In this document: positions 38,780-50,479 of the stretch, piece by piece | Layout: every line of letters starts with the position of its first letter | Numbering within the stretch: the stretch's first letter is position 1 | Assembly (NCBI GenBank): GCA_037954325.1 | Contig: JBBMNZ010000002.1 | Coordinates: 16,283,179-16,347,178 of the forward strand | Origin: Fistularia commersonii | Lineage: Eukaryota > Chordata > Actinopteri > Syngnathiformes > Fistulariidae | Length of the DNA: 64,000 nt | Direction of reading: 5' to 3' | Notes under the pieces: generated by a model | The model's database searches: none | What the model was told of the DNA's origin: nothing | Seen by the model: the letters and a program-made list of their open reading frames with translations, nothing else | Position numbers and translations under genes: made by a program

Positions 38780-38940
38780 GATGAAGCATGAGCAGTAGGC
38801 AGACAGTGAGCAGTGCCCGGGGAGCTGTTAGGGTTTCAGTGTCTCGCTCAACAGCACTTCGGCAGGCTTGACAAGTGAATTAAAAGCAGGAATGTTTGGT
38901 TCAAAGACGACCGCTTGAATCCCCCAAGCCTGGAAAATGA
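38780..38940. repeat. Second fish repeat fragment
   Basis: GTGCCCGGGGAGCTGTTAGG, TCTCGCTCAACAGCACTTCG and a GCAGGCTTGACAAGTGAATT-like stretch resemble the 3' part of another common fish repeat. That repeat usually reads GTGCCTTGCTCAAGGGCACC. Assignment is from memory. Confidence 0.4.
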
Positions 38941-41608
38941 TTTATAAGTTCACCCACATACTGACCCGGTAGCATAACAGCCAGCCAGGTCCACAGCATG
39001 CAAACAGAGAGGAGGATCCCTGATTTTAAGAATCACACTCTCCAGTCAATGAGTGGATTCTGGACCAAGGAACATGATCAATGGAAGAAATCATATGTGC
39101 TTCAGACTAAAACACAAATGCAAGGTCACCTAATCTTTGTGGAGAAAAATGGAATTCCCTCTGTATACCATTTGTCGATTTCCATAACTACCTATACATG
39201 TGTTATTGGTGTCTAATTTCAATCCAATTGCTGCGGATGCCAACGACAGCACCTTTGGTCTGCCCAACATTTAGAGTGCTGGGTTTCCATCTTTTTCCGC
39301 ATGATTTTATATGATGTCTCTACATAATTTACATGAATTAGTCACAGAATAATAGCAAAAAGTGGTTGTGACGGCAAAGATCCACAGCAGAGGGTCGGGT
39401 TCGGTGCTTGGAGCTGCACCCCTGATGTCATGATGTAAAGATGATTTCAAAGTCAAGATTTTCATTTATTCATTTTTTTGGCCCATACATTTTTTTCTAT
39501 TGAGCTTGGAATAGAACTTTCAGTCTGACACACTGACCTCAGGAGATTAAACCCGCGTCTGTTTGAAATGATAGAGGACAAAAACCAAATTGCACTTTTG
39601 GAAATGTAAACAAAGGACATGTCAACTGCAGCTTGTTTGGGTCTTTTTTCATTTATTTATTGTGTGAGGAGGACAAACTGCGGCCTGCAGTTAGAGTCCC
39701 TGCCCCAAGTGCCACAAAAAACTGATCAACATATGTGTAAAATCCTGTCATCATCCTTCCTTCATGATTCGGTTGCAACATCATTTTGCAGCTTTTCATG
39801 CCACAGGGTTGAAGTGAGAACAAGCATGACATTGTGTGCGGTCTGAGGATTAAAAGATCAGGAATCATGGGAAAATATAGGTAAAGATGGAGAAATTGCA
39901 AATTGTGATTCATGATATCTGGCAACGCATATCCCCCTTTTTTAAAATTGATTAGTAAAAGACGAAATTCTACAGTATCTATATCATCTAATGACACTTT
40001 CAAATTGAGTGTGAGAAAGAATAAATGCCCTGACAAAAATGTCCATCACAATATGTATCTTTACAATATTTTTTTTTTTTTTATGAACAAGGAGTATTAT
40101 TGGTACTTATTCACAGTCAAATATGTAATTTGTGTAAAACGTCAACGATTCAAAAAAGGCGTTTATTGTTTCCAGAGGGTATTTTGCAAACTAAGAATGA
40201 CACTGCACCTCTGCAAAGGCCAGGCTTCTTGCAGCGTTCCATGTAGTGTGAAAGGATGGCTTTATTGGCTTCAGTAAATGAGATTAAGGACTTGCACTGC
40301 GATATGGAATGTTTAAGTTTCTTTTTTTTTCTCTTAACAACCATACACATAGTTGCTCAACATGTTTGGAGCCTCAGTACAGACCTGCACGGTCATAAAA
40401 GCACATGCGCAGAGAGATCTTTGATTTACAGGAATTTTAGTAAATCAGATTGAAAGTGCACTATAAAAAAAACTGAAAGTGGAATACATAAACATGATGC
40501 GCTCGGTTAGTTTGGATGTTGAAGTGTGACTAAAATATAGGGATCTTTAAATCTGGTCAGATTTAATAAGCTCTGATAGCTTCATAAACATGGCACTGAT
40601 AAATAACCATGAATTTAGCTCTGTGGTTTGATGTGACATAATCTGGCTTTTGGATTGTTCAAACTTAAAAAGCTTTGCATTTCGTCATCATTCCTGAGAC
40701 TTGTACAGTTGGCACGATTTCTTTTTTTTTTTTCTTCCCTCCCTTACAACTACTCACAGCAATGGCATTCTTGGGACAGGACCAAAAAGAAAGAAAGAAA
40801 AAAGTAGTATTTGCTCATGTTGTCAAACAAAAGATTTACAATTGCAGGTTTTTATAGTGGTGGATTCTATCCAAATGGGCTAAAGAGTTGATCTGAGAAG
40901 AATGCTGCTTTAATTCATTCACTTATTTTCCAACCACTGTAACTGTGTTGGTTCTAATACTTGTAATACTGTTTTGCCCCTATCTATTTGGCTTGAATGT
41001 ATATTTCTCTTTTTCTCACTGCTTCCTTAGCACTATAAGTTCCTTCTTTATGAATGTAATGATTCTGCTTATAAAAAAAATAAGTGAGGGAAAAAAACAG
41101 TCTTAAAAGTGAACATCTGTGCGCGCTGCAAGTCAGGAGCCACAAGCTATGATATAGGGGACACCTTGTGGCAAAACCAAGTGCCGTCCAGATAGATTAA
41201 CAGTCACGGCACGCCAATGCTGAAATGAACAGGCTCCATTTGAGGGGAAGAAAAAATCCAAACATCACAGTGGATTATGACTATTTCGGAAGTGTGTTTT
41301 TTCTATGATAATAAATAGGGACGACTCTGCACAGCCTATCAGATTCCGGGATGCAATACGCATCCAAATGAAAAGAACGCCAGTCCTTTCACTAATCCTA
41401 GTCTATCCTTTTTATCTCGGGACTCATAGCAGTCTGATCACTATGGGACAGAGAAGCGGTGGGACGAAGCCATGCGGATGATATTCCCATAAATGAGAGA
41501 AAGAAAGAAAAGACACAACCAACGTGAAAAAGTCTATGTGACTTCAGGGGGAAGCGCGCAAAACCAGGCGCATGTGAACAAACTGCGTATGCGTAAAAGT
41601 GGGCCAAA

Positions 41609-42712
41609 ATGTTCCTCGTCCTGTTCCTGGGGGTCTGTTTCGGCACGGGTGAACTTTTCTCCCCAGTCAGCACCTGTCCGTCGCAGTGCAGCTGTTTTTA
41701 CCACAACTTGAGTGATGGATCAAAGGCCAGGTAAGGCGTGTGTCCAAATATAATATCATACACACGTATGTTACTCACGTTGTCACATCGGTACTCTGGT
41801 TCGTGCGCACAGATCCTGTATTGAATTTGATATTGCGCACTTCTTGCTGTCTGTGCGTGCACAGATGTTTGCGCGCAGCCCTGCAAGTGCACAACCCAGG
41901 GAAAAGTTTTATTTAAACTCAGGCTTCTCATTTCCTCTCGAGAGATTCTTTAGAGAGAACCGTTGGAGATGTTGGCAGTTGTTGAGAAAATGTGCATGTG
42001 TTTGTGTGTGTGTGTTTTTAGGAGCGTTATTTGCAATGATCCCGAGATATCGCTTGTGCCTGTGGGGTTCCCGGTTGACACATCCAAGTTGCGGATTGAG
42101 AAAACGGCTATCCAGCGGATACCGAGCGAAGCCTTCAACTACCTCTCCAACCTGGAGTTCCTGTGGATGTCTTTCAACACGTTGTCCGCCTTGAAGTCGG
42201 ACAGTTTCCGCGGACTTTTTAACCTGGAAGAGCTGCGTCTGGATGGAAATGTACTCAGCGCCTTTCCCTGGGAGTCCCTGGTGGATATGCCCAGCCTCAG
42301 ACTTCTCGATTTGCACAACAACCAGCTCACCTCTCTGCCCGCGGAGGCCACCGCTTACATCAAGAACCTCACCTATCTGGATCTGTCCAGCAACAGCCTG
42401 CTGACCCTGCCGGCGGAGGTGCTGTCAAACTGGCTGGCGGCGAAACCAGTCCAGGGGCCGGAGAGCTCCAAGATGATACTGGGTATGGGCTTTACTCATC
42501 CTGACATCCAGCACTCATCCATGCACAATTCCTGGTTGAGTCTAAGTTAAAAAATGGAATGTTTTATTAAAAAATGATAAACATATTTTCCTCACAAATC
42601 TTAAACGTATCTATTTTTGCTCAGAGCCCAATCCAGATGTGATGTCAATTGATGAACATGCTTTAAAACCATCACATTAATTTTCCAATTGCAAGCATAA
42701 CCCCATTTCAAG

Positions 42713-42743
<31 letters not shown>

Positions 42744-44854
42744 TTTTTTTTTTTGCCAATTAATCTCCCTTCATTTCTACATTAAACTTTTTTTATTTTA
42801 TTTCTTTCTTGTCAGTGGTGTGTTTCCTGATTGTGAAGTGATACGGTGATTAATGGCCTTCTGTGATGAGAAAATCCAATTTATGAAAAACAAAAACAAA
42901 AACAAACAAAAAAAAACAAATACGGTTATTCATCAAAAACCAGGACAGCCATGCCTCTCAGATTGGTGTGCTAGTACTTTGGCTGAGGCAGAGGAGCAAA
43001 ATGACACAAATTTGACCTTGATCACCTGATCATCACCCTTACTGCGCTGTCGCTGTTATCATTGTCAATGTGATCTTCATCATCGTTACCATCATTGCCA
43101 TCATCATGGCCACGAAGTAGTTTATGAATTAAATATTAATCCTCTTAGAGGATTATCATCCCACCATCCATAATGACCATCTGCAGGCAGATCTATCACT
43201 TTGCTTTACAGTGGTCTTCCTCATCTGGCGGCGGCTTCATATATAATGCTACTTTTATTCTTGGCCCCAGGTCTCCATGACAACCCCTGGGTGTGTGATT
43301 GCCGGCTCTACAATCTGGTGCAATTCCAGAAGTCTCCCACTCTCTCCGTGGCGTTCATTGATACAAGGCTCCGCTGCTCAGCGCCGGAGAGTGTGTCAGG
43401 GGTGTTGTTTAGTGACGTGGAGCTGCGGCGCTGTCAGCTCCCACGGATCCACACAGCTGTGGCTCGAGTCCGGAGCGCTTTGGGGAACAATGTTCTTCTG
43501 CGATGCGGGACGATCGGAGTCCCCATTCCGGATTTGACATGGCACCGGGCGGATGGACAAATCCTCAACGGAACAGGTGAGTCACCAGATCCTCACATGC
43601 ACAGTTTTCAACCATTTTAGTTTTATTGTCATTTAATCTTTCAACTACCTTTTGTGTATTTCCATGTTTATAAAATACATCATTTAAATCACAATTTGTA
43701 TTTCACAACTCCATGTTGTCTCCATGTTGACCATGATAGAAAAAAGAAAAACAAAACAATTACATCCTTTGATTTTTGCTGTCACAGTCCAACAGGAAAC
43801 CTCCAAGGATGGAATCACCTGGTCCATCCTCAGTGTCCCGGCCGTGTCCTATCGTGATTCAGGAAAATACATCTGCAAGGCTTCTAACTATGAGGGTAAT
43901 GCTGAGGCTGTCATCACTCTCATTGTCTCTAACTCACCAAAACTGGAGGGAAATCAAACCAGCAATGAGAAGAAAGCAAAAGTCAAGAAACCAAACCAAA
44001 TGGGAAAAGCTGCATACCAGGAGAAACTGGTGGCGAGATATTTAGCTCTGACCTCCACACCTTCGTCCACATCCGCCTTGGATACCAGTCTCCCATTCGG
44101 TCTCGGTCCCGAACCCAGACCGGCCGGTCAAAGCCTGGTTGACAGGGCAACCCCTGGGCCCACCACCTCCTCCAACCCAGATGACCTACTGGATCTGGAA
44201 AGGACAAATCTCAGTAACCTGGCGGCCAACACCTCGTCGCTGCAGCAGGATCCTGATCGAGTGGTCCGCTCGGTAAAGGTTGTCGGGGACACAGATAATA
44301 CGATTTCTCTGAACTGGAGAGCCCCGAAGGCTAAGAACACAACGGCGTTTAGTGTGTTGTATGCTGTATTTGGAGAGCGGGACATGAGGAAGATAAATGT
44401 TGGGGCAGGACAGAACCGAGTAACTATTGAGGGACTGGTGCCAAGGACAAAGTACATTGCCTGTGTGTGTGTGAGGGGGCTTATCCCCAAGAAGGAGCAG
44501 TGTGTGATATTTTCCACCGATGAAGCAGCCAGTGCTACCGGCACCCAGAAGCTGATTAATGTGATTGTGATCACTGTGGCTTGTATCATTGCTGTTCCGC
44601 TCACAGTCATCGTGTGCTGTGGTGCTCTGAAGAGACGTATTCAGAAATACTGGGGAAAGAAATCAAAGGAGATCCAAGATTCCTACGTGACTTTTGAGAC
44701 GCTGTCACCCGCCACAAAGGCCAAAGGGCTGGAGGGCGAGTATTTGAATAGACTAAACCCGGAGGAGTCGAACAGGCTCCTATCGGCACGCTCCAGCCTT
44801 GACTCTGAGGCCACGGCTAAAATAGAAGGACAACCTAATGAGTACTTCTGCTGA
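41609..44854 (+). CDS. lrit1: LRIT1 (leucine-rich repeat, Ig and transmembrane protein 1)
   Basis: This single-pass retinal protein sits at photoreceptor synapses, where it modulates signalling to bipolar cells. Exons are 41609-41730, 42022-42482, 43271-43576 and 43788-44854 (1956 nt, 651 aa; human 623). Order of parts: signal peptide (about 1-18, MFLVLFLGVCFGTG); LRRNT cysteines CPSQCSC; about five LRRs (about 55-190, e.g. LRIEKTAIQRIPSEAF, LRLDGNVLSAFPW, LRLLDLHNNQLTSLP, LTYLDLSSNSLLTLP); LRRCT (DNPWVCDCRLYNL); Ig domain (about 255-345; VLLRCG, YRDSGKYICKASN); FN3 domain (about 455-545; ISLNWRAP, TKYIACVCV); TM (about 552-577, INVIVITVACIIAVPLTVIV); cytoplasmic tail ending NEYFC. Introns are GT-AG and phases agree. 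LRIT2 follows in tandem. Confidence 0.96.
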
Positions 44855-45800
44855 CATCATGCTCCAGCTCCAGCTCCCGCTCCGCGTCACCTGCCTCGCA
44901 CTCACCCGCATCCACATTCAAGTCCAAACCACAATACTCACTTGCATCCCCGTCTGCACGCGCATCTTCACCCTCATTCCTATCCCCAGCACTATCCGTG
45001 CACTCGCCCTCAGCCTCAGCGACATCCGAATGTCAGCCCCCCGCCCACCCAGGCCCACAAGCATGTGCCGTGGGATTCCCCCCCGCCTATCCCTCCTCGC
45101 TGGATCATGCCACCGACTCCACCTCCACAGAGAGCCAACTTCTATCAAAGGACCTTTGCACGTTGCACTATAATGGAAATATCAGTTTAGAGAATATTTG
45201 CCACTTTGATTCACCTGTATATTTCGGGATAGCATCTCACATTTCTTGCGGATAGATCAAATCTGTCAAATCTGTCTTGACTGTCAAATGTAAATCCATT
45301 TGCAGTCAATATTCAAGAACACATGTGTTATTACACCTTAAAAAATATACATATTTTTTTTATATTATCACTAAGCCTCTGAGAGAATACACACCCGAGG
45401 ATAAAAAGAAATATATTTCACCTTGCATACGTGACCCAGTGAAGAGACATCCACAGCCTGATCTGATTCAAAGGGAACTCAATGATACAATCTCCATTGT
45501 TCTATGTATGTGTATGATTTGTAAATACTTTTATGGACAATGTACACTTACATATACAGTTAAGTCTGTGCCTCTGTATATATCTGTCATATGTTCACAG
45601 AGAAGATATACACACAGGCATGGTTCAACACTGGTGAAAGGAGAGAAGCTGGAGCTGGAGAGAAGTACAGGAAGGACTGAACTATGACGCAATGTAAATA
45701 GGACTGAAATGATGCACAAATGTTTCAACATTTTTATTCCCACCAATGAGACAATATCACATGTATTTGTTTTGTGCCATTTAGAGGCGTCATTACCCCA

Positions 45801-45853
45801 ATAAATGTAGATCTATTTATTCCACTGATATAATTTGAATAAACTTAAATAAA
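45801..45853 (+). terminator. LRIT1 polyadenylation signals
   Basis: AATAAA occurs in CCAATAAATG (about 45801) and again in TGAATAAACTTAAATAAAAT (about 45836-45853). That is about 1 kb past the LRIT1 stop and before LRIT2 starts, a fitting end for the LRIT1 3' UTR. Confidence 0.5.
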
Positions 45854-46357
45854 ATTTTCTATATTCTATCCAGTTACCAATGATTGTTCTTTCCCCTCCT
45901 CCTCAAACCTAATCATGTAGATTCATAATAATAATATCAATTCTGCAGTAACGTATGTTTTACACTGAGCTTCATTTATTGAAATGGGCTCAGGATCGGA
46001 CTAATACAGTGATGCACTCAAGTTGTCGACCAGTTTTGCACCACTTACCCTTTTATGATTTGAAAAACAAAACAAAACCCTAACCCTTTTATTTATTTTA
46101 ACAGATTTTGCTACACTTTTGAGAAGCGTATCTGTTCGAGCAGCAAAATTCCACCCCCAGTTGCATAATGGGTCACTTATCAGCAGGTGGGGGTTCAGAC
46201 CTACTGACTCAATCGAGTATAAGTCATGTGTCTTTCCCAAGAATTAGGTGACACTTGTCCTGTACGCCAGGGATTAAGCTTAATAATCCCTTCTCTCGTC
46301 TGCTGCACTCCAGATATCTTGAGCACGAATGTAGCCCTCAACTTTATTTTTCGCGGG

Positions 46358-48011
46358 ATGGACAGTATTTGTTACCTGCTAGTTATACTTTTGCTCAACG
46401 CGCCGGTTTATGAGACGTATTCTCAATGTTTACGGGGCTGCAGCTGCTTAGAGGATCGTCATGGAAGGTGAGACTTACGATTTTGTCTTTTCTTATGTCA
46501 CATCTTTCTGTGTCACCGACATAGGTTATGCTCCATTAACAGGGTTTATGGTTGTATGGATGTAAATGACATTGAGGTTTTTTTCTGGATCTTGAATTTG
46601 AGAGATCGATCGGTAATATCTTTATTTATTTGTTGTCTCCGTTAATCCCAGGTCACTGATCTGCATGGAGGAGAGTGCGTTTGGGGCCATACCGGAGAAC
46701 ATCCCAGATGATGTGACCAAAATCCGAATAGAGAGATCTCACTTCACCGAAATACCCCGTGGGGCTTTCATGAAAACACCCGCCTTGGAAAACCTGTGGC
46801 TGAATTTCAATGATATCACAGTGATAAACTCGAGGGGTCTGGAGGGTTTGGGCAACCTAACCGAGTTGCGCCTGCAAGGGAACAAGCTGCGTTCAGTACC
46901 ATGGACAGCATTCGAGGACGCGCCGGCCCTGAAGATCCTGGATCTGAAGCACAACCAACTGGACGTCCTGCCGGAGCACGCGTTGAAATATTTGCCACAT
47001 CTGACTTACTTAGATCTATCCTTCAATCGGCTTACGGTAATATCGAAGGAGGTCTTCCAAAACTGGCCTCTGTACCAGATTTCGGAGGCGCGGGAGGCGA
47101 GCGCGTCGGCGCCGAACGTCGTGCTGGCTCTGCACGACAACGCGTGGCTCTGCGACTGCCGCCTCAAGGGTTTCGTGGAGTTCATCCGGTCCCTAAGCCC
47201 CCCGATTATTCTGATGAACTCCTACTTGACCTGCTCAGGGCCGGACTCTAGGGCGGGCAAGTTCTTCCACGAGGTCGAGTTGCAGGCCTGCACGATTCCC
47301 GTCGTCAGCACGCCGGTGTCGAACGTCACTCTGCCGCAGGGCGCGAACGTCACCCTCCGGTGCCTCGCCAAGGCCAGGCCGGACCCGGCGGTGTGGTGGA
47401 CATATGGTCTGAAGATAATCAGAGGATTTCACGGTAAGAGCGAGAAGTTTACACATCGAGCCCCGACGATATCATGCGGATAAATTAGACGCTTATGCTC
47501 ACGTTCTTTTTTTTTAATCGCAAACCACTGAAGATTCCTTAAGAGGCGAAGGAGTAAATCTGGATGTTGGCTCTCCGCGAATTAATCGCCTCGGATTCTC
47601 TCAATCTGCATACCAGTGGTGTTGGGGATTATATTGCACTGAATGAGCAGGCTACCTACTGGCAGCAAACCTCCTCATCGACATTTCAGAGAGGGTTATT
47701 GGTTATGGATTCTCTCAGCAGGTGGCTGCTCCATAGCACACTGATGCTTCTGGATCAGTGAGTCAGTAGCAGTTAGTAAAGGTTCTCAAAAATAGATAAA
47801 ATAAAATAATACAATATATAATATCATAAGATAAAAAAAGCATCCAGCTCGTAAAAAGTTACAAATGCAGTAAATAACATGTACTGACCAACCTCTTACT
47901 TTGGGTGTGTTTTTTGAAAGTGGGAGGATTTGATTGGTCAGAAACATCACAAAGAAGACGTGCACTGCAGTACACTAACAATGCTGTGCCGAGATCCATT
48001 TCAAGACAGAT

Positions 48012-48076
<65 letters not shown>

Positions 48077-50136
48077 TTAACAGATCCATTTGCACCCTGC
48101 AAACCACCCTGAGATCCACAACCCAATCCAAACTACTGTCCGAGCCGCATCCTGGGTGATCTAAAGGGTTGCTTGTGTATCACACAGTCTACACTTTAGG
48201 TGTTCGATTGCCTATTCAAATTCAAACTCCTGTGAGTCCTCAGAATTCATACCTTTGTTGCCCCTAACGACACACTACATTAGCACAGCAGCCACATTCA
48301 CCCTAGTTTCTTCAAAACAAGTCACCCTGACTGCAGTTTGCAGTTACGTTCTGGGAACTTGAGAGGTTTCTTGGATGTGATGTGAAATCTCTCCAAGAGA
48401 AGAAGTCCAGTTGCCACAACAACATTTGAAAAGGATTAACCCTGACCTAGATCTACGGTCCCCAACCTTTTTTGTACCAGGGACCAGTTTTATGCATGAA
48501 AATGTTTCCGTGGACCAGTTAGAGGCGTGGGGGTTCAAATCATAAAAACTTTTGTCAGTTCACTGTGTTTAATCTGAATACAACAATTACACTTCATATT
48601 AGGTAATTACAATATTAGTCCGCCAGTAAGACGAAGATGGAAACAGTTGTTTTTCAAAATGAGATCTGGAAGGTCTAATGAAAAAAAGGGATCAAGAAAG
48701 ATTTTCTTTGAGGACAGGTACCAAATGATCTGCGGACTGGTACTGGTCTGGGGACCAGAGGTTCGGGTCCACTGACCTAGATGACCAAAAACCTCCAAAG
48801 ACATAAATTGCTTTCGATACTACTTGCTTTTAGTATCTATAAACATCACTCCTCTTCCGTTTGATAATATTTATCCATAAAGCTCTGTTTGATATAAACT
48901 TATTTATACACTTATTTTGGGTACTTTAACACCATTATGGATGTACTACTCAGTTAAGGACATGTAATGCTGAAAAGCGCTACATAGGAATTTTAGGAAT
49001 TATATTGTTTCTTTAATAGTGTATAACAAAGTGCATATCAAAAGAATCCTGTTTCAAAGCTGTGAGCTTCTGATACATGGGACTCCATCTGTGCTTGTTT
49101 GAATTTGCTATGAATCACAGAAGCAGGCACTGGCAGGAAAATCAGCAAGCAAAAATAAGTAAAATAATTTATCAACTCCATATGCATAATATTGACACCT
49201 GTTTTTTTTTTTTTTCATACACACCATTTGGAGTTGTTTAATTGATAATAGAGTTTGTTTAATCATTGGTTACCCAACTTTTGAGAGATTGTGTACTGAA
49301 ATATCTTCAAATCACTTTCAGAGTCTCAGGAAAGGGTTGATACAGACACCATCCGGTCGCTGCTGGTGATCCCCTCCCTGCATGCGGCTGACCGCGGCAT
49401 CTACACCTGCAGCGCCATGAATTTCATGGGGAACTCCTCTGCAAACATCCTGCTGGAGGTTCACTCTTCTGACAGCTCCCACTCATCGGCCCTTCCAAGC
49501 ATCCCAGTTGCCGCTGGCGATGAAAATGTTTATATTGACATCCGTATTGCAAAACAGACAGTGCGCGGGATCTCCATTGAGTGGTTTGCTGCTTTGGACC
49601 ATCCGACCGAAACCTGGTTCACCATCCATTTTGGCTTCGCTGATGCAGATAAGAAAGAGACCATCTATATTGGGCCTGGTATTCACTCGTACTCTGTCTC
49701 TGATCTGTTGCCCGCGACAAAATATGAAATCTGTGTAACCCTTAAGAACCAGGCTCCGCGGCCTGGCCAATGCGTTGTGTTCGTAACAGGAAGTGACATC
49801 ACTGAGATGGAACAGAGGCAGAAGCTGATTCACATTGTGGTGATAGTTTTAGCTATGGTGCTGGCTGTGCCTATCGGTATGTACGCTTGCACCACAGACA
49901 CTAAATTTGCATGTTTGGAGGGCATCATGGAATCCTGGAAGAACTTTCGTCGAGAGAGCAGTTCATCGGAAGCTGAGCGGGAGAGGCAAGATACGTTCGA
50001 CAGCCTCCAGGCCGCCAGCGATGAGGGTCTGGTTAATAAAGATTCCAGTGAAGATAGGAAGGTGAGACGGAGGTCAGATGACAGACTGCATAAGAGCAAA
50101 ACTGACCACAGCAGACTCACAGCTGAACTTTATTAA
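46358..50136 (+). CDS. lrit2: LRIT2 (leucine-rich repeat, Ig and transmembrane protein 2)
   Basis: This retina-expressed paralogue of LRIT1 lies 1.5 kb downstream on the same strand. Exons are 46358-46467, 46652-47433 and 49322-50136 (1707 nt, 568 aa; human about 550). It has a signal peptide (MDSICYLLVILLLNAPV); LRRNT cysteines CLRGCSCLED; LRRs (about 50-190, e.g. IRIERSHFTEIPRGAF, LRLQGNKLRSVPW, LKILDLKHNQLDVLP, LTYLDLSFNRLTVIS); LRRCT (DNAWLCDCRLKGF); an Ig domain split by intron 2 (VTLRCLAKA, then DRGIYTCSAMN); FN3 (about 357-452; ISIEWFAAL, TKYEICVTL); TM (about 458-480); and a Ser/Arg-rich tail ending AELY. It shares the phase-2 first intron (R|S before ICM/ICN) with LRIT1 but lacks LRIT1's intron before the LRRCT. 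It converges on CDHR1. Confidence 0.95.
48014..48074. repeat. (CA)n microsatellite in LRIT2 intron 2
   Basis: Pure CA run of about 60 bp. Confidence 0.95.
48453..48774. mobile_element. hAT-type MITE with 8-bp target duplication
   Basis: The left end CTACGGTCCCCAACC and the right end GGTTCGGGTCCACTG are imperfect 15-bp inverted repeats of the CAGNG hAT kind. ACCTAGAT flanks the element on both sides (48445-48452 and 48775-48782), the 8-bp duplication expected of hAT transposition. The body (GACCAGT..., GGACTGGTACTGGTCTGG) resembles a widespread non-autonomous hAT family. About 322 bp, no coding capacity; lies in LRIT2 intron 2. Confidence 0.85.
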
Positions 50137-50411
50137 CCGTATCTAATGCTGAGTCCACATGTGGGGACGATACATTTTGAGTCCCTACATCTTAAATTAC
50201 AATTAAGTTTCAACACAAACTCTGCACATGGCTGCAGCCCTGAATTAGAGGGGGAAACTGGGAGATGCTGTCTTTGACAAGATAGCTTTAAGAACTTTAT
50301 TCACAATGGTGTCATGGGACAATGGTGACAAAGTGGTGATTTTTAAGAGAGAAGTCTTAGTTTTCAGCAAAAAAAGGAACATATGCACTCTCTACTGTGT
50401 TCAGGCCAAAG

Positions 50412-50469
50412 AATAAAAGGCTTATACTTTGGTAAATTCCTGTAGCATTATTGTATATTGTAAAATAAA
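50412..50469 (+). terminator. LRIT2 polyadenylation signals
   Basis: AATAAA at about 50412-50417 and 50464-50469 lies about 280-330 nt past the LRIT2 stop. Confidence 0.5.
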
Positions 50470-50479
50470 CCTATTGTCC

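Larger units (their letters stand above)
37740..41600. other. RGR-LRIT1 head-to-head intergenic region
   Basis: About 3.9 kb between two divergently transcribed retinal genes. It starts GC-rich near RGR, then holds an interspersed repeat (38400-38770) and a second repeat-like fragment (38780-38930). The rest is unremarkable AT-rich DNA. Shared retinal regulatory elements would be expected here, but I cannot name a site with confidence. Confidence 0.45.

Noticed and set aside
43724..43790. ATG at 43724 as the start of a separate 376-aa gene
   Set aside because: The true exon begins after the acceptor at 43787 and continues the LRIT1 Ig domain in phase; the upstream codons are intron.
44838..45255. 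Overlapping + frames just after the LRIT1 stop
   Set aside because: They lie in the LRIT1 3' UTR and consist of low-complexity His/Pro/Ser translation of a CACC-rich stretch.
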